A stretch of 40,746 nt of DNA from Candidatus Dependentiae bacterium (GCA_018897535.1 JAHIKO010000039.1:1-40746); one strand, 5' to 3'; shown: positions 18,199 to 26,704, counted from the stretch's first letter. Program-made: numbers and translations. The notes: generated by a model from the sequence alone, not told the origin.

Positions 18199-19149
18199 AT
18201 GAAAAAATTAATTTGTATTTTATCAGTAATATGTATTTCGGTTTTTATAAAAAATACTTTTTCTATGAATAAAACTTCTAAATTTCCTGAATCAACTTCA
18301 TTAAATGATCTCAGATCATCTTTAAATCCAGAAGATTTTACTAGAACAAAAAATAAAAAAACCAAAAAAACTACTTTAAGAAGACTAAAAAGTTCATCCA
18401 GTATTTTTCCAAAAAATGAAAAAAAATACATAATAATATTAAAAGGCGCACCGGCTACAGGAAAAAGCGAAGTATTAAACGCAATAAAAGACAGTTTTAA
18501 TTCAAAAAAAATTGACTCAGAAATCATATATGTGGGAGAAACATCAACAGAAATTATAAAAGAATTACAAAAAAAAGTTGGTAAAAAATTTAAACTTGCA
18601 GATTTTTTAAAAGAAAAAGAAAATCTTTATTGGTTTCAAACGGAAATAATATTAAGACAACTGGAAAAAGAATCTCAAGCTTTAAAAAATGGAAATATAA
18701 TAATTTTGGATAGATCGCTTATAGATATAAAAGCTTATATTAGCATATATTTTAAAGATGAATTAAAAACTATTAATAAAATAATTAAAAAACAGGATAT
18801 AAAATTAAAAAATTATGAAATAAATTTTTTAGAAGCATTAAAATTACTTGAGGATGCAATTTCTCAAAAACATGAAAATTACAGATATCTTATAATTCCA
18901 TTTAAATCAAAAGAAATAAAAACAAATAAAAAATTCGATGATCCTAATCGAGCTGAAACAAGTACAGAAGAAATAAAAGCAATAGAAAAAAAAATAAATA
19001 AAAAATATGAAAAATATTTAATAAAAAATCCGGAAAAAGATACTGAAGTTTCAGAAGAATTACCTTACACAGAACAAAAAAACCCAATATCTAAAAAAAG
19101 AAAAAGGGCTCAATTAGAAATAGGAAATTTTATAAATAAAAAAACATAA
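18199..19149 (+). CDS. Exported P-loop kinase (NadR/AAA_28-like) with a signal peptide
   Basis: The start follows AAAGGA. The 316 residues open with a signal peptide (MKKLICILSVICISVFIKNT) and a Ser/Lys-rich linker to about residue 75. A P-loop domain follows, with Walker A GAPATGKS at 83-90 and ILDRSLIDIKAY at about 168, where the Asp-Arg-Ser motif is typical of nucleoside and NadR-type kinases. The C-terminal end is basic (SKKRKRAQLEI). The kinase region is clearly related to the next gene. A signal peptide on an ATP-dependent kinase is unusual, because ATP is absent from the periplasm. It may act in a host cell or be anchored by the uncleaved helix. The substrate is unknown. Confidence 0.75.
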   Translation: MKKLICILSVICISVFIKNTFSMNKTSKFPESTSLNDLRSSLNPEDFTRTKNKKTKKTTLRRLKSSSSIFPKNEKKYIIILKGAPATGKSEVLNAIKDSFNSKKIDSEIIYVGETSTEIIKELQKKVGKKFKLADFLKEKENLYWFQTEIILRQLEKESQALKNGNIIILDRSLIDIKAYISIYFKDELKTINKIIKKQDIKLKNYEINFLEALKLLEDAISQKHENYRYLIIPFKSKEIKTNKKFDDPNRAETSTEEIKAIEKKINKKYEKYLIKNPEKDTEVSEELPYTEQKNPISKKRKRAQLEIGNFINKKT

Positions 19150-19170
19150 AACAATTTTGTGAAAATTATT

Positions 19171-19755
19171 ATGGAAACAAAACCAACTAAATATGTTTTA
19201 ACCGGCGGGCCATGTACCGGCAAAACTACAACAATTAATCACTTAGGCAAAATGGGTTATCAAACAATTCAAGAGGCCGCAAGTTTACTTATAGAAGAAG
19301 AAATAAAAAACGATATTCCTCTTTGGAAAAAAGATATAATTGCATTTCAAAAAAAATTAATACTAAAACAAATAGAATTTGAATCCCAAATAAATCCCGA
19401 AAAAATAACATTTATAGATAGAAGTATAATAGATACAATAGCTTACTGTAAAATTTTCAAAACCGAACCCACCAAAGAATTTGTTCATTTGGCAAAAACA
19501 CACACATACACAAATATATTCGTTTTAGATTTTTTAAACTTTTACGAAACAAATGAAATAAGACTTGAAAACAAAAAAATAGCTAAAAAAATTCATCAAA
19601 CTTTAATAAATACATATACAGAATTTGGATATGATCCAATTTTTATTCCGGCACTTGAATTATCAGACAGAATAAACTTTATTCTTAGTAAAATTTCAAC
19701 CCAAGCTGTAAATCATTTTCAAGAAACCAGGCATCAAACAAGATTAAATATATAA
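19171..19755 (+). CDS. P-loop NTPase/kinase, NadR or AAA_28-like
   Basis: I prefer the ATG at 19171, which gives 194 residues. A GTG at 19159 in the same frame is possible, and neither has a clear ribosome binding site. Walker A is GGPCTGKT at residues 12-19, followed by a helix and the motif TFIDRSIIDTIAY. The family includes NadR-type ribosylnicotinamide kinases and uncharacterised AAA_28 ATPases; the substrate cannot be read from sequence. It lies 21 bases after the signal-peptide kinase and shares the pattern FQ-x4-IL-x-Q-x2-x-ES followed by DRS-x-ID with it, so the pair arose by duplication. A terminator follows. Confidence 0.78.
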   Translation: METKPTKYVLTGGPCTGKTTTINHLGKMGYQTIQEAASLLIEEEIKNDIPLWKKDIIAFQKKLILKQIEFESQINPEKITFIDRSIIDTIAYCKIFKTEPTKEFVHLAKTHTYTNIFVLDFLNFYETNEIRLENKKIAKKIHQTLINTYTEFGYDPIFIPALELSDRINFILSKISTQAVNHFQETRHQTRLNI

Positions 19756-19770
19756 AAAATTATGCACAAA

Positions 19771-19802
19771 AAAAGGGCTCTTAAATTAATAAGAGCCCTT
19801 TT
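19771..19802. terminator. Bidirectional rho-independent terminator
   Basis: A 13-base-pair stem (AAAAGGGCTCTTA and its complement) encloses a six-base loop, with A and T runs on both sides. It serves the kinase pair on the plus strand and the RRM gene on the minus strand. Confidence 0.88.
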
Positions 19803-19824
19803 GATTTTTACTAAAAGTTAAATT

Positions 19825-20196
19825 TTAGTAGCGACCGCCACGACCACCACCAAAACCACCTCTATCACCACCGTTGCTACGAGGTCCGCCGAAACCGCCG
19901 CGGCTTCCACCACGAGGTCCACCAAAACCACCGCTTCTAGGTCTGTCATTTGTCTTAGGCTTTGCAGGGTTTACTGTAATTGTTCTGCCCTGTACATCTG
20001 TTTCATTCAATGCTTCGATAGCTGCTTGTGCTTGTGCATCATCAGGCATTTCAACAAATCCGAAACCTCTTGATGTTCCTGTGAACTTGTCCATTATTAT
20101 TGTAACTTTTTCAACTGTTCCGTATGCTGCAAAAATATCGCTTAATTCTTCTTCTTTGATACTTCTTGGTAAATTTCCAACGTAAATATTTGTCAT
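19825..20196 (-). CDS. RRM RNA-binding protein with glycine/arginine-rich tail
   Basis: This 123-residue protein has one RRM domain (about 1-80) with RNP2 IYVGNL and RNP1 RGFGFVEM. An RGG-type tail (about 85-123, repeated GGFGGPR and RGGFGG) follows. This is the layout of bacterial Rbp proteins and eukaryotic glycine-rich RNA-binding proteins, several of which are induced by cold. AAGGAAA precedes the ATG. The tail is GC-rich compared with neighbouring genes because of its Gly and Arg codons. A long untranslated stretch (20197-20433) lies upstream and could hold a regulatory leader, but no convincing structure is visible there. Confidence 0.94.
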   Translation of the reverse strand: MTNIYVGNLPRSIKEEELSDIFAAYGTVEKVTIIMDKFTGTSRGFGFVEMPDDAQAQAAIEALNETDVQGRTITVNPAKPKTNDRPRSGGFGGPRGGSRGGFGGPRSNGGDRGGFGGGRGGRY

Positions 20197-20433
20197 TTTC
20201 TATATTTCCTTGTAATAAATAAATAATATTCTAAACAAAACCATCCATTTTAAACTTTAATTTAATCTAACTGATTCTTCTAATAAAGCCCTTCCATACA
20301 TTTCAACTAACACTTCTCAGACTTTATTAAGAGACTAATTCTTGAATTAAGCTAGTATCTCCAATATGTCCTACGACCCAATTTCAACCCTCAAATACTA
20401 CCATATTAAAATTAAAATTTCAATAAATACTCT

Positions 20434-21141
20434 CTATTTTAAAGATATTATGGTCGATTGACGCCCAACCCCGCCCTGATTTCTTCTATATGAATGAAAA
20501 CGTTCATCGCAAATTGTACAATTATTATAACTGAAATTAATCTCTTGTTTTAAAACACCAAGTTCCATTAACTTCATCGCAACCAACTTTGAAAGATCAA
20601 AAAACATTTTATCTTCTTTTTTTATAATTACATCTTCAAAAAAAGATATTGTCTCTAAATTTTTAAAAAAATCGGCCTGAATTTCATAACAACAAACATT
20701 AGCGCATGCACCAAAATAAACAGTTAAATCTTTTGTATTTGTTTGATACAATTCTCGCATTTTCTCTACACAGTTTTCTATTATATTTGATATAGCGCCA
20801 CGCCATCCGGAGTGAACTATTCCCAAAGCATGATGAACCGGATCATAAAAAACAACGGGTAAACAATCCGCCGTAAGAACTCCAATTCCAATATTTCGTT
20901 TATTTGTAACTATATAATCTCCGGTAAGCTCAAATAATAACATGTTTTTTTCTAAAAAATTTTGATCAACACAAACTCCGGAATTTCCGTGAACCTGCTT
21001 TAAAAATACAAGTTTCTCCAAATTTAAAGTAGATCCTGTTTTTTCAAAATAGTCGATATTATAATTTCCATCAGATTTTACACAATCATCTTTAATATCG
21101 CCAAAATAAATTTTAAAAGAGGCATCTTCGTGTAAAATCAT
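20434..21141 (-). CDS. pgeF: Peptidoglycan editing factor PgeF/YfiH (multicopper polyphenol oxidase family)
   Basis: The 235-residue protein matches the DUF152 family. It has KQVHGNSGV, TADCLPVVFYDP, GIVHSGWRG and the C-terminal CDERFHSYRRN, with the His, Cys, His metal-binding triad intact. Escherichia coli YfiH removes wrongly incorporated residues from peptidoglycan precursors; other members act on purine nucleosides. Location right after ftsZ, as in many genomes, favours the cell-wall role. AAAGGT precedes the ATG. Confidence 0.92.
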   Translation of the reverse strand: MILHEDASFKIYFGDIKDDCVKSDGNYNIDYFEKTGSTLNLEKLVFLKQVHGNSGVCVDQNFLEKNMLLFELTGDYIVTNKRNIGIGVLTADCLPVVFYDPVHHALGIVHSGWRGAISNIIENCVEKMRELYQTNTKDLTVYFGACANVCCYEIQADFFKNLETISFFEDVIIKKEDKMFFDLSKLVAMKLMELGVLKQEINFSYNNCTICDERFHSYRRNQGGVGRQSTIISLK

Positions 21142-21155
21142 AAAAACCTTTCAAT

Positions 21156-21217
21156 AAAAAAGGGCTACCTAAAATATGTTGTAATTTATGTATAATTAAA
21201 ATAATTTTAAATAGCCC
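21156..21217 (-). terminator. Terminator-like stem between ftsZ and pgeF
   Basis: On the minus strand GGGCTA and TAGCCC pair across a long AT-rich loop (which has its own TTAAAAT/ATTTTAA stem), and six T follow. It lies between the ftsZ stop and the pgeF ribosome binding site, so it may reduce read-through from the division operon. The short stem and long loop leave doubt. Confidence 0.45.
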
Positions 21218-21228
21218 AAATCAAAAAA

Positions 21229-22479
21229 TTAAATATTTACCAGGTTGTCATTACTTTCGTCTTTTTCTTGCATTTTTCTAAACGTATCTTCTTCTGCTTT
21301 TTTTCTTAAAAATGTTGGTGTATCCAAATCTTGTAAATCAAAAGACTGCATAGATATATTACTTGGTGTGATTTTAAAATCAATATCTTCAATATTTTCT
21401 TCAATTTTTGGTTCTTCTAAATTTATACTGTTTACTTGATTAATTTCTTGCTTAAAATTGGCAACTTGTTGCTTTTGCTGATCTTTGACTGCAGGTTTAA
21501 AATCTTGAGGTTTTGTTTCAAATCCGGTTGCAATAACCGTTATCATAATTTCATTACCAATAGAAGGATCTATTACGGAACCCAATATAATTTGAGCATC
21601 AGGACTTACCATATCATGAATTAATGTTGCAGCTTCATTGATTTCTTGTAACCCTAAATCCGTATTTCCCGTAATATTAATAAGAACACCTTTGGCGCCC
21701 TTTATACTCATATCTTCCAATAATGGAGAATTAATTGCCTTAAGAACAGCATTTTTAGCTCGACCTTCACCATCAGCTCGACCTATGCCCATAATAGCCA
21801 TACCCATATCTTTCATAACTTCTTTAACATCTGCAAAATCTACGTTAATATGGCCGGATTTCGTGATTATATCAGAAATACCTTTCACGGCATTTTTTAA
21901 AACATCATCTGACATAGCAAAAGCATTAAGCATAGATATTTTTGGATCCGCCGTTTCTAACAATTTTTGATTGGGAACTATTATTAATGTATCAACGGCT
22001 CCTTGTAAATTTTTTATTGCCTCTTGCGCATGCAATAAACGCCTATTACCTTCAAAATTAAATGGAGTTGCTACAACGGCAACAGTTAAAATCCCCATAT
22101 CTTTTGCAGATTTAGCTATTACAGGCAACGCACCGGATCCGGTTCCGCCACCAAGACCCGCGGTCAAAAATAAAATATCCGAACTTGAAATTTTTTCCAA
22201 AATAAAATCTAAATCTTCTTCAGCGGCTCGTTTTCCAACTTCCGGTTTGGCACCGGCACCTAATCCCTTTGTTATTTTTGCACCAAGCTGTAATTTTTCA
22301 TTTGCTAAAGACATATTTAAAGCTTGAGCATCGGTATTTGCAACTAAAAACTCAACTCTTTCCAACTCACCACAATTAATCATGCTATTTACAGCATTTC
22401 CGCCGGCTCCTCCGATACCCAAAACTTTTAAATTTGCACCTAAATTTTCATTTTTTTCTTCAACTGCTAGCTGTATCAT
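21229..22479 (-). CDS. ftsZ: Cell division protein FtsZ
   Basis: I start at the ATG at 22479, which has GGGAG at correct spacing; an upstream TTG at 22494 lies before that site and is unlikely. The 416 residues hold the tubulin-like GTPase domain with the signature GGGTGSG at 110-116 and the N-terminal GIGGAGGNAV. The T7 loop reads VDFADVKEVM. A disordered linker leads to a conserved C-terminal peptide (DTPTFLRKK) that normally binds FtsA. About 20 extra residues follow that peptide. FtsZ polymerises into the division ring. It ends an ftsQ-ftsA-ftsZ run. Confidence 0.97.
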   Translation of the reverse strand: MIQLAVEEKNENLGANLKVLGIGGAGGNAVNSMINCGELERVEFLVANTDAQALNMSLANEKLQLGAKITKGLGAGAKPEVGKRAAEEDLDFILEKISSSDILFLTAGLGGGTGSGALPVIAKSAKDMGILTVAVVATPFNFEGNRRLLHAQEAIKNLQGAVDTLIIVPNQKLLETADPKISMLNAFAMSDDVLKNAVKGISDIITKSGHINVDFADVKEVMKDMGMAIMGIGRADGEGRAKNAVLKAINSPLLEDMSIKGAKGVLINITGNTDLGLQEINEAATLIHDMVSPDAQIILGSVIDPSIGNEIMITVIATGFETKPQDFKPAVKDQQKQQVANFKQEINQVNSINLEEPKIEENIEDIDFKITPSNISMQSFDLQDLDTPTFLRKKAEEDTFRKMQEKDESNDNLVNI

Positions 22480-22506
22480 AAAACTCCCTTTCAACTACCC
22501 TTTTGA

Positions 22507-23775
22507 CTAAATAAAATCATAAATCCAAGATTTCATTTTCTTAAAAACTTTTTTAAATGCAGGTTCATTTTGCGAAGCACTAAAATCCAAATCATTATGT
22601 CCTCCGGCATAAACCAATAATCCATATCCGGTAGAATAAATTGGATTTTTCAACTCTTCAGGAACCGAATTTTGTATTAATCCCAAATCATCTTGAATTT
22701 TATCCGGATAACCAATCCTTACAGGTAATCCAAAACGCTTTTCAGCTAAATCTGCCATACCTAAAAGCATTGAACCTCCACCGGTCAAAACCAAACCCGA
22801 AGGCATAAATGCTTTTAAATTAAATTTAACAAGTTCATCACATATAAAATCAAAAATTTCTTCCGCTCTTGGCTGTAATATTTCAAATGTTGAAAAAGTT
22901 TCTATTTTTTTTGTTTTATTTTGATAACCAAGCCGAATTTCAATTTTATCTTTATCAAGTTCCAAATATTTCTCTTCCCAAACAAAACCATATTTTTTCT
23001 TCAATTCTTCAGCTTCACCAATTGGTATGCCTAGGCCAACAGCAAGATCGTTTGTAAAATGATTTCCGGCAATAGGAACTACTTTAGAGTGAATAATTCT
23101 TCCATCTTTATAAATCGCAAAATCCGATGTGCCGCCACCGATATCCAAAATACCTACACCAAGTTCTTTTTCAGATTTTGAAAGCACCGCATCAGCAGAA
23201 GCTATTTGTTCTAAAACAATATCTGAAACTTTAATTCCAGCCATTTCGCAGGACTTTATAATATTTTGAGCCGAAGAAATTGCACCGGTTATAATATGAA
23301 CTTGTGCTTCCAAACGAACACCGTTCATACCAATTGAGTCAAGAATTCTATCTTGACCATCAACCTTAAAATATTGTGTTAAAACATGTAAGATTTCCTG
23401 ATCTTTAGGTATTGGAACAGCCTTTGCAGCCTCAATAACTCTATCAATATCTTCCTGTTTTACATCGCTATTTTTTATAGCAACCACACCGGTGGAATTA
23501 AAAGATTTAATATGTCCGCCTGAAATACCAACGGTTGCATATTCAACCTTACAACCGGCCATTTGTTCTGCCTGAGCTAACGCTTTTGAAATCGATTCAA
23601 CCGTTTTTGCTATATTTACAACAACTCCCTTTTTCAATCCATAAGAAGGATATTGTCCAATTCCCAATAACTCAAGATTTCCATCAGGAGAATTTGTACC
23701 AATAAGAACACATATCTTTGTTGTTCCTATATCTATAGCTGTAAAAACATTACTAAAAATTTTATTTGATTTCAT
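22507..23775 (-). CDS. ftsA: Cell division protein FtsA
   Basis: The 422-residue protein has an actin-like ATPase fold (AIDIGTTKICVLIG at the start, then DIGGGTSDFAIY and LTGGGSMLLGM), the FtsA-specific 1C domain after about residue 85, and a C-terminal amphipathic helix (FKKVFKKMKSWIYDFI) that tethers FtsZ filaments to the membrane. It lies 27 bases before ftsZ. Its ribosome binding site is an uninterrupted G run directly after the ftsQ stop. Confidence 0.97.
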   Translation of the reverse strand: MKSNKIFSNVFTAIDIGTTKICVLIGTNSPDGNLELLGIGQYPSYGLKKGVVVNIAKTVESISKALAQAEQMAGCKVEYATVGISGGHIKSFNSTGVVAIKNSDVKQEDIDRVIEAAKAVPIPKDQEILHVLTQYFKVDGQDRILDSIGMNGVRLEAQVHIITGAISSAQNIIKSCEMAGIKVSDIVLEQIASADAVLSKSEKELGVGILDIGGGTSDFAIYKDGRIIHSKVVPIAGNHFTNDLAVGLGIPIGEAEELKKKYGFVWEEKYLELDKDKIEIRLGYQNKTKKIETFSTFEILQPRAEEIFDFICDELVKFNLKAFMPSGLVLTGGGSMLLGMADLAEKRFGLPVRIGYPDKIQDDLGLIQNSVPEELKNPIYSTGYGLLVYAGGHNDLDFSASQNEPAFKKVFKKMKSWIYDFI

Positions 23776-23784
23776 GCCCCCCCC
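23776..23784 (-). promoter_or_regulatory. Homopolymeric G-run ribosome binding site of ftsA
   Basis: The minus strand reads TAGGGGGGGGCATG. The ftsQ TAG stop runs straight into a G tract of eight, ending one C before the ftsA ATG. It is the only G-rich element available as a Shine-Dalgarno site, and homopolymer slippage would alter spacing. Confidence 0.6.
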
Positions 23785-24563
23785 TATCGTTCAATTTTTT
23801 TATTTCTTAGTAAAATTTTATTTTCATATCGTAAATCCAAAACATACTTTTTTCTTAAATTTATTTTTTTATCATCATATAAATCATTAAATATTTTATT
23901 AGCCAAAAATAATTTTTTATTATCAAATATAGTTTTTCTATCCAGTAAAAAATTATAATTTAATTTATTGTTGTTTAGTTTTGCAAATAATAAAATATTG
24001 TTTTTATCTTTGTAATCCAACTTATAATTACACCAAATGTGTTCAGGTAATTCACTTAAAAAAGAAAATGCTTTATTTGATAAATCCTTTTCTAAAATCA
24101 ACTCTTTTGTTACTGTAAATGTATATTCACTAAAATATTTTGTATCTAAAATTGAATTATCTTGAGCCAATACAGACTGATTATTAAGCCAACAAACAAC
24201 TTGTTTTCCTATTATTTTTAAATTTGCATTTCCGGGAACGGAAAAATTCCATTCAACGTTTTTTATAAAATCAAATTTATTTTTTAATTGAGTACTAAAA
24301 TCAAGCAAATCTATTTTATCTACTTTATTTTCTTGAAAATAATTTGTGATAAAATACGTTATATTTTCTTTTAATTCAAAAGAATGTATCGATTCAAAAG
24401 ATAAAACAATATTATCGGGCCTTAAAATTTTTAAGGTTTTATCAGAAATAGAAAAAAATATTTTTTTTGATAATGGAACTATAATAAAAAATAATATAAT
24501 TAATAAAGATAAAATAAATATTACTATTCCAATTTTTTTCTTCTTATTATTATTCTCTTCCAT
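23784..24563 (-). CDS. ftsQ: FtsQ-like cell division protein
   Basis: The 259-residue protein has a short basic cytoplasmic N-terminus, one membrane helix (about 12-33) and a periplasmic part. A POTRA-like stretch (about 55-120; a KLKNKFDFIKNVEWNF-like segment followed by NANLKIIGKQVVCWLN) fits FtsQ/DivIB. Sequence identity to known FtsQ is low, so the name rests on topology plus position directly before ftsA and ftsZ. FtsQ links FtsB/FtsL and the septal synthases. The start has GGATG upstream. Confidence 0.72.
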   Translation of the reverse strand: MEENNNKKKKIGIVIFILSLLIILFFIIVPLSKKIFFSISDKTLKILRPDNIVLSFESIHSFELKENITYFITNYFQENKVDKIDLLDFSTQLKNKFDFIKNVEWNFSVPGNANLKIIGKQVVCWLNNQSVLAQDNSILDTKYFSEYTFTVTKELILEKDLSNKAFSFLSELPEHIWCNYKLDYKDKNNILLFAKLNNNKLNYNFLLDRKTIFDNKKLFLANKIFNDLYDDKKINLRKKYVLDLRYENKILLRNKKIER

Positions 24564-24692
24564 TTTGCATCCATTTTTTATTTTTTAATAAAAACTACAG
24601 GTTTGCAGAAAGAGTGTAGAAAAAAATAAACTATTTTCGCAATAAATTAAGTTTTTTTATAAGAAATAGTAAGTTTTGTCGTTTAATTTCAT

Positions 24693-25430
24693 TCAAGAAT
24701 TATGCTTTAATAAAAACATTAAAATTCCTGCCGCAACAGAAGCATTGTAAGAAATTTCAGGGGAACGTTGTGGAATTGTAATTAAAGTACCCTTATCTTG
24801 AACAGATTTTGATATTCCTGTTTCTTCACTGCCTATAACAAGACAAATAGGCTTTTTATAACTTATAGTTGTTGCATCTTTACCATTATCCAAAACAGCC
24901 ATAAAAAAATTAAAACCCAAAGAATCTATCTGGCTTACTGCATACTCTATTGATGGAGCTAAAAAAACATCTAAATATTCTACCAGTCCGGCCGAAGCTT
25001 TGTGAGTTGCCGCAGTTATTAATGCTCCATTTTTTTGGCATAAAATAACAGCATCAACACCTATACATGATGCAGAACGTAAAATTGCTCCAAGATTTCT
25101 AACATCTTTTACTCCGTCCAATAATAAAACGAAGTTTTTACCGGCAATTTTTTTAAGATCCGTCATATATTGAAATGGTGCAACTAAGGCAACTATACCC
25201 ATATGATCGGTAGTTCCGGCCATTCTATCAAGAACTAATCGATCAACATATTGAATATTAGGAACACTTTTTGGCAAATATTGCTCAACTCTTTTGTAGG
25301 ATTTAGGTAATTGTTTTGTTGTATATATGGAAAAAAGCTTTCTTTTTCTTGATTTTAGCAATTCTATAATACTATGAGCACCATAAATCATATCCATCTG
25401 ATTTTGTTTTTTATTTTCTTTGTTTGCCAT
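24693..25430 (-). CDS. rlmB: TrmH-family 23S rRNA 2'-O-methyltransferase (RlmB-like)
   Basis: The 245-residue protein has an N-terminal L30e-like substrate-binding domain (about 10-85; YGAHSIIELLKSRKRKL) and a SPOUT catalytic domain. The three knot motifs are NLGAILRSA, VIGSEETGIS and IPQRSPEISYNASVAAGIL; the last replaces the usual Met-x-Gly with Arg-Ser-Pro. RlmB methylates G2251 of 23S rRNA. Another SPOUT specificity remains possible. It precedes ftsQ by 129 bases on the same strand. Confidence 0.88.
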   Translation of the reverse strand: MANKENKKQNQMDMIYGAHSIIELLKSRKRKLFSIYTTKQLPKSYKRVEQYLPKSVPNIQYVDRLVLDRMAGTTDHMGIVALVAPFQYMTDLKKIAGKNFVLLLDGVKDVRNLGAILRSASCIGVDAVILCQKNGALITAATHKASAGLVEYLDVFLAPSIEYAVSQIDSLGFNFFMAVLDNGKDATTISYKKPICLVIGSEETGISKSVQDKGTLITIPQRSPEISYNASVAAGILMFLLKHNS

Positions 25431-25563
25431 ATTTTAATCTTTTTATATCTTCACAAAATTAAATTAATAGTTATTTTAAACTTTATACAACACAGTCTAT
25501 ATTAAAAATTTAAAGCTTACAAAAGCCAATAAACTAAATATCTAATTAAAAAAAAGGGCAAAT

Positions 25564-26259
25564 ATGTATATTTTAGAAGGCAATATTGGAGCAGGAAAAT
25601 CCACCTTTTTAAATAAAATAAAAGACTATATACCTGAACTTGAAATTTTGACTGAACCGGTAAACAATTGGACCAATCAAATATTTGGCCAATCTTTGCT
25701 TGAAAATTTTTATAAAGATACTTCCAGATGGGCTTATACTTTAGAAAATTTGGCTATGATTCATAGAGTAAAAGATCACATAGAAATACAAAATAGCAAA
25801 AATGAAAATATTGTTATTGAACGATCTATCTATTCCGGTCACTATTGTTTTTCTAAAAATAGTTACAAAAACGGACATTTAACTGAAATTGAATGGGAAA
25901 TATATTCAAAATGGGCCAATTTTTTATTAAAAAGCTGCAATACACCTAAAGGTTTTATATATCTTAAAGCAGACGCTCAAACATGTATGACCAGAATAAA
26001 AAAAAGAAATAGATTGAGTGAAAAAAAGATGACATTATCTTATGTAAAACAAATTGAAGACTGGCACGAAAAATTTCTAATCAAAAAAGAAGATATCCAT
26101 GAAAGCTTAATTAATGTTCCTGTGCTAACATTGGATTGTAATAAAGATTTTTTAGAAGACGAATCTTTACTAAAAGAACATATGTATAATGTAAGAGAAT
26201 TTATACAAAGACCACAAATTTTTAAAAACACACAAGAAAAAACAGCTTTTTTTGAATAG
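25564..26259 (+). CDS. Deoxynucleoside kinase (dNK/dGK-dAK family)
   Basis: AAAGGGC precedes the ATG. The 231 residues begin directly with the P-loop (LEGNIGAGKST, residues 4-14). The substrate-site motif IERSIYSGHYCF and the lid region RIKKRNRLSE follow, as in bacterial deoxyadenosine and deoxyguanosine kinases and Drosophila-type dNK. It phosphorylates imported deoxynucleosides. The motif ERS (where thymidine kinase 2-like members have ERS/DRS) does not settle base specificity. It fits the NupC-like transporter at 31335 as its downstream partner. Confidence 0.88.
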   Translation: MYILEGNIGAGKSTFLNKIKDYIPELEILTEPVNNWTNQIFGQSLLENFYKDTSRWAYTLENLAMIHRVKDHIEIQNSKNENIVIERSIYSGHYCFSKNSYKNGHLTEIEWEIYSKWANFLLKSCNTPKGFIYLKADAQTCMTRIKKRNRLSEKKMTLSYVKQIEDWHEKFLIKKEDIHESLINVPVLTLDCNKDFLEDESLLKEHMYNVREFIQRPQIFKNTQEKTAFFE

Positions 26260-26264
26260 AATCT

Positions 26265-26293
26265 TTGACTTGTTGTTTTTTTTACTTTAAAAT
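26265..26293 (+). promoter_or_regulatory. Promoter of the tRNA-Val-Asn-Asp group
   Basis: TTGACT (26265-26270) and TAAAAT (26288-26293) are each five of six to consensus with an optimal 17-base spacer. The -10 ends 13 bases before the tRNA-Val 5' end. Confidence 0.72.
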
Positions 26294-26306
26294 TTATGTG
26301 CATTTA

Positions 26307-26383
26307 GGGCGAATAGCTCAGTTGGTTAGAGCACCTGCCTTACAAGCAGGGGGTCGTAGGTTCGAATCCTACTTCGCCCACCA
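26307..26383 (+). tRNA. tRNA-Val (TAC)
   Basis: Acceptor GGGCGAA pairs with TTCGCCC. The anticodon stem CCTGC/GCAGG holds loop CTTACAA (anticodon TAC), and the T arm is GTAGGTTCGAATCCTAC. CCA is encoded at 26381-26383, and the GC-rich repeat starts at the next base. Confidence 0.95.
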
Positions 26384-26416
26384 GCCTACGCACAAGGCTA
26401 CGGCTGGCAGGCCAGA
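26384..26416. repeat. GC-rich repeat directly after the tRNA-Val CCA
   Basis: The sequence GCCTACGCACAAGGCTAC then GGCTGGCAGGCCA begins at the base after CCA. Its two blocks match, in order, the 3' flank of tRNA-Lys in the other cluster (5982-6030, minus strand). The CTGGCAGGCCAG core recurs at 26547-26558 and, with one change, at 26570-26581. Confidence 0.65.
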
Positions 26417-26457
26417 AATATGATCTTTATTGATATTATTAGAAAATTTGACGTAGG

Positions 26458-26582
26458 CTGTCCGCCATAGCTCGCCAGAGCGACGGCTGGACCAGTTTCT
26501 TCGCCAAGGCTTCCGCCGTCGCAAAAAGCTATGGCGGACAGGTCGACTGGCAGGCCAGCAAAGTATAAACTGGCAGACCAGA
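26458..26582. repeat. GC-rich nested inverted repeat with CTGGCAGGCCAG units
   Basis: A 15-base arm (CTGTCCGCCATAGCT, 26458-26472) is exactly complementary to 26527-26541. Inside it GCGACGGC (26480-26487) is complementary to 26515-26522. Together they can form a long stem-loop of about 84 bases. Two CTGGCAGGCCAG-like units follow. It lies between tRNA-Val and tRNA-Asn in a 245-base stretch with no convincing gene. It may be a mobile palindromic element or a processing structure. Confidence 0.75.
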
Positions 26583-26628
26583 AAAAATTTGCAAAAAAAT
26601 TAGTACTTTGATAATTTAGTGTAAATGT

Positions 26629-26704
26629 TCCTCGGTAGCTCAGTTGGTAGAGCAAACGACTGTTAATCGTTGGGTCGCAGGTTCGAGTCCTGCCCGGGGA
26701 GCCA
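26629..26704 (+). tRNA. tRNA-Asn (GTT)
   Basis: Acceptor TCCTCGG pairs with CCGGGGA (two G-T pairs). The anticodon stem AACGA/TCGTT holds loop CTGTTAA (anticodon GTT), and the T arm is GCAGGTTCGAGTCCTGC. The discriminator is G and CCA is encoded at 26702-26704. Confidence 0.94.

Noticed and set aside
19874..20185. Plus-strand proline-rich frame opposite the RRM gene
   Set aside because: It is the antisense reading of the Gly/Arg-rich tail and RRM core, which are clearly coding on the minus strand.
20197..20433. Possible regulatory leader or small RNA upstream of the RRM gene
   Set aside because: Only a weak TAATAAAG/CTTTATTA pairing at long distance is visible, not enough for a riboswitch or thermometer call.
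21245..22327. Several plus-strand frames opposite ftsZ
   Set aside because: They are antisense shadows of a strongly conserved gene, with no start signals.
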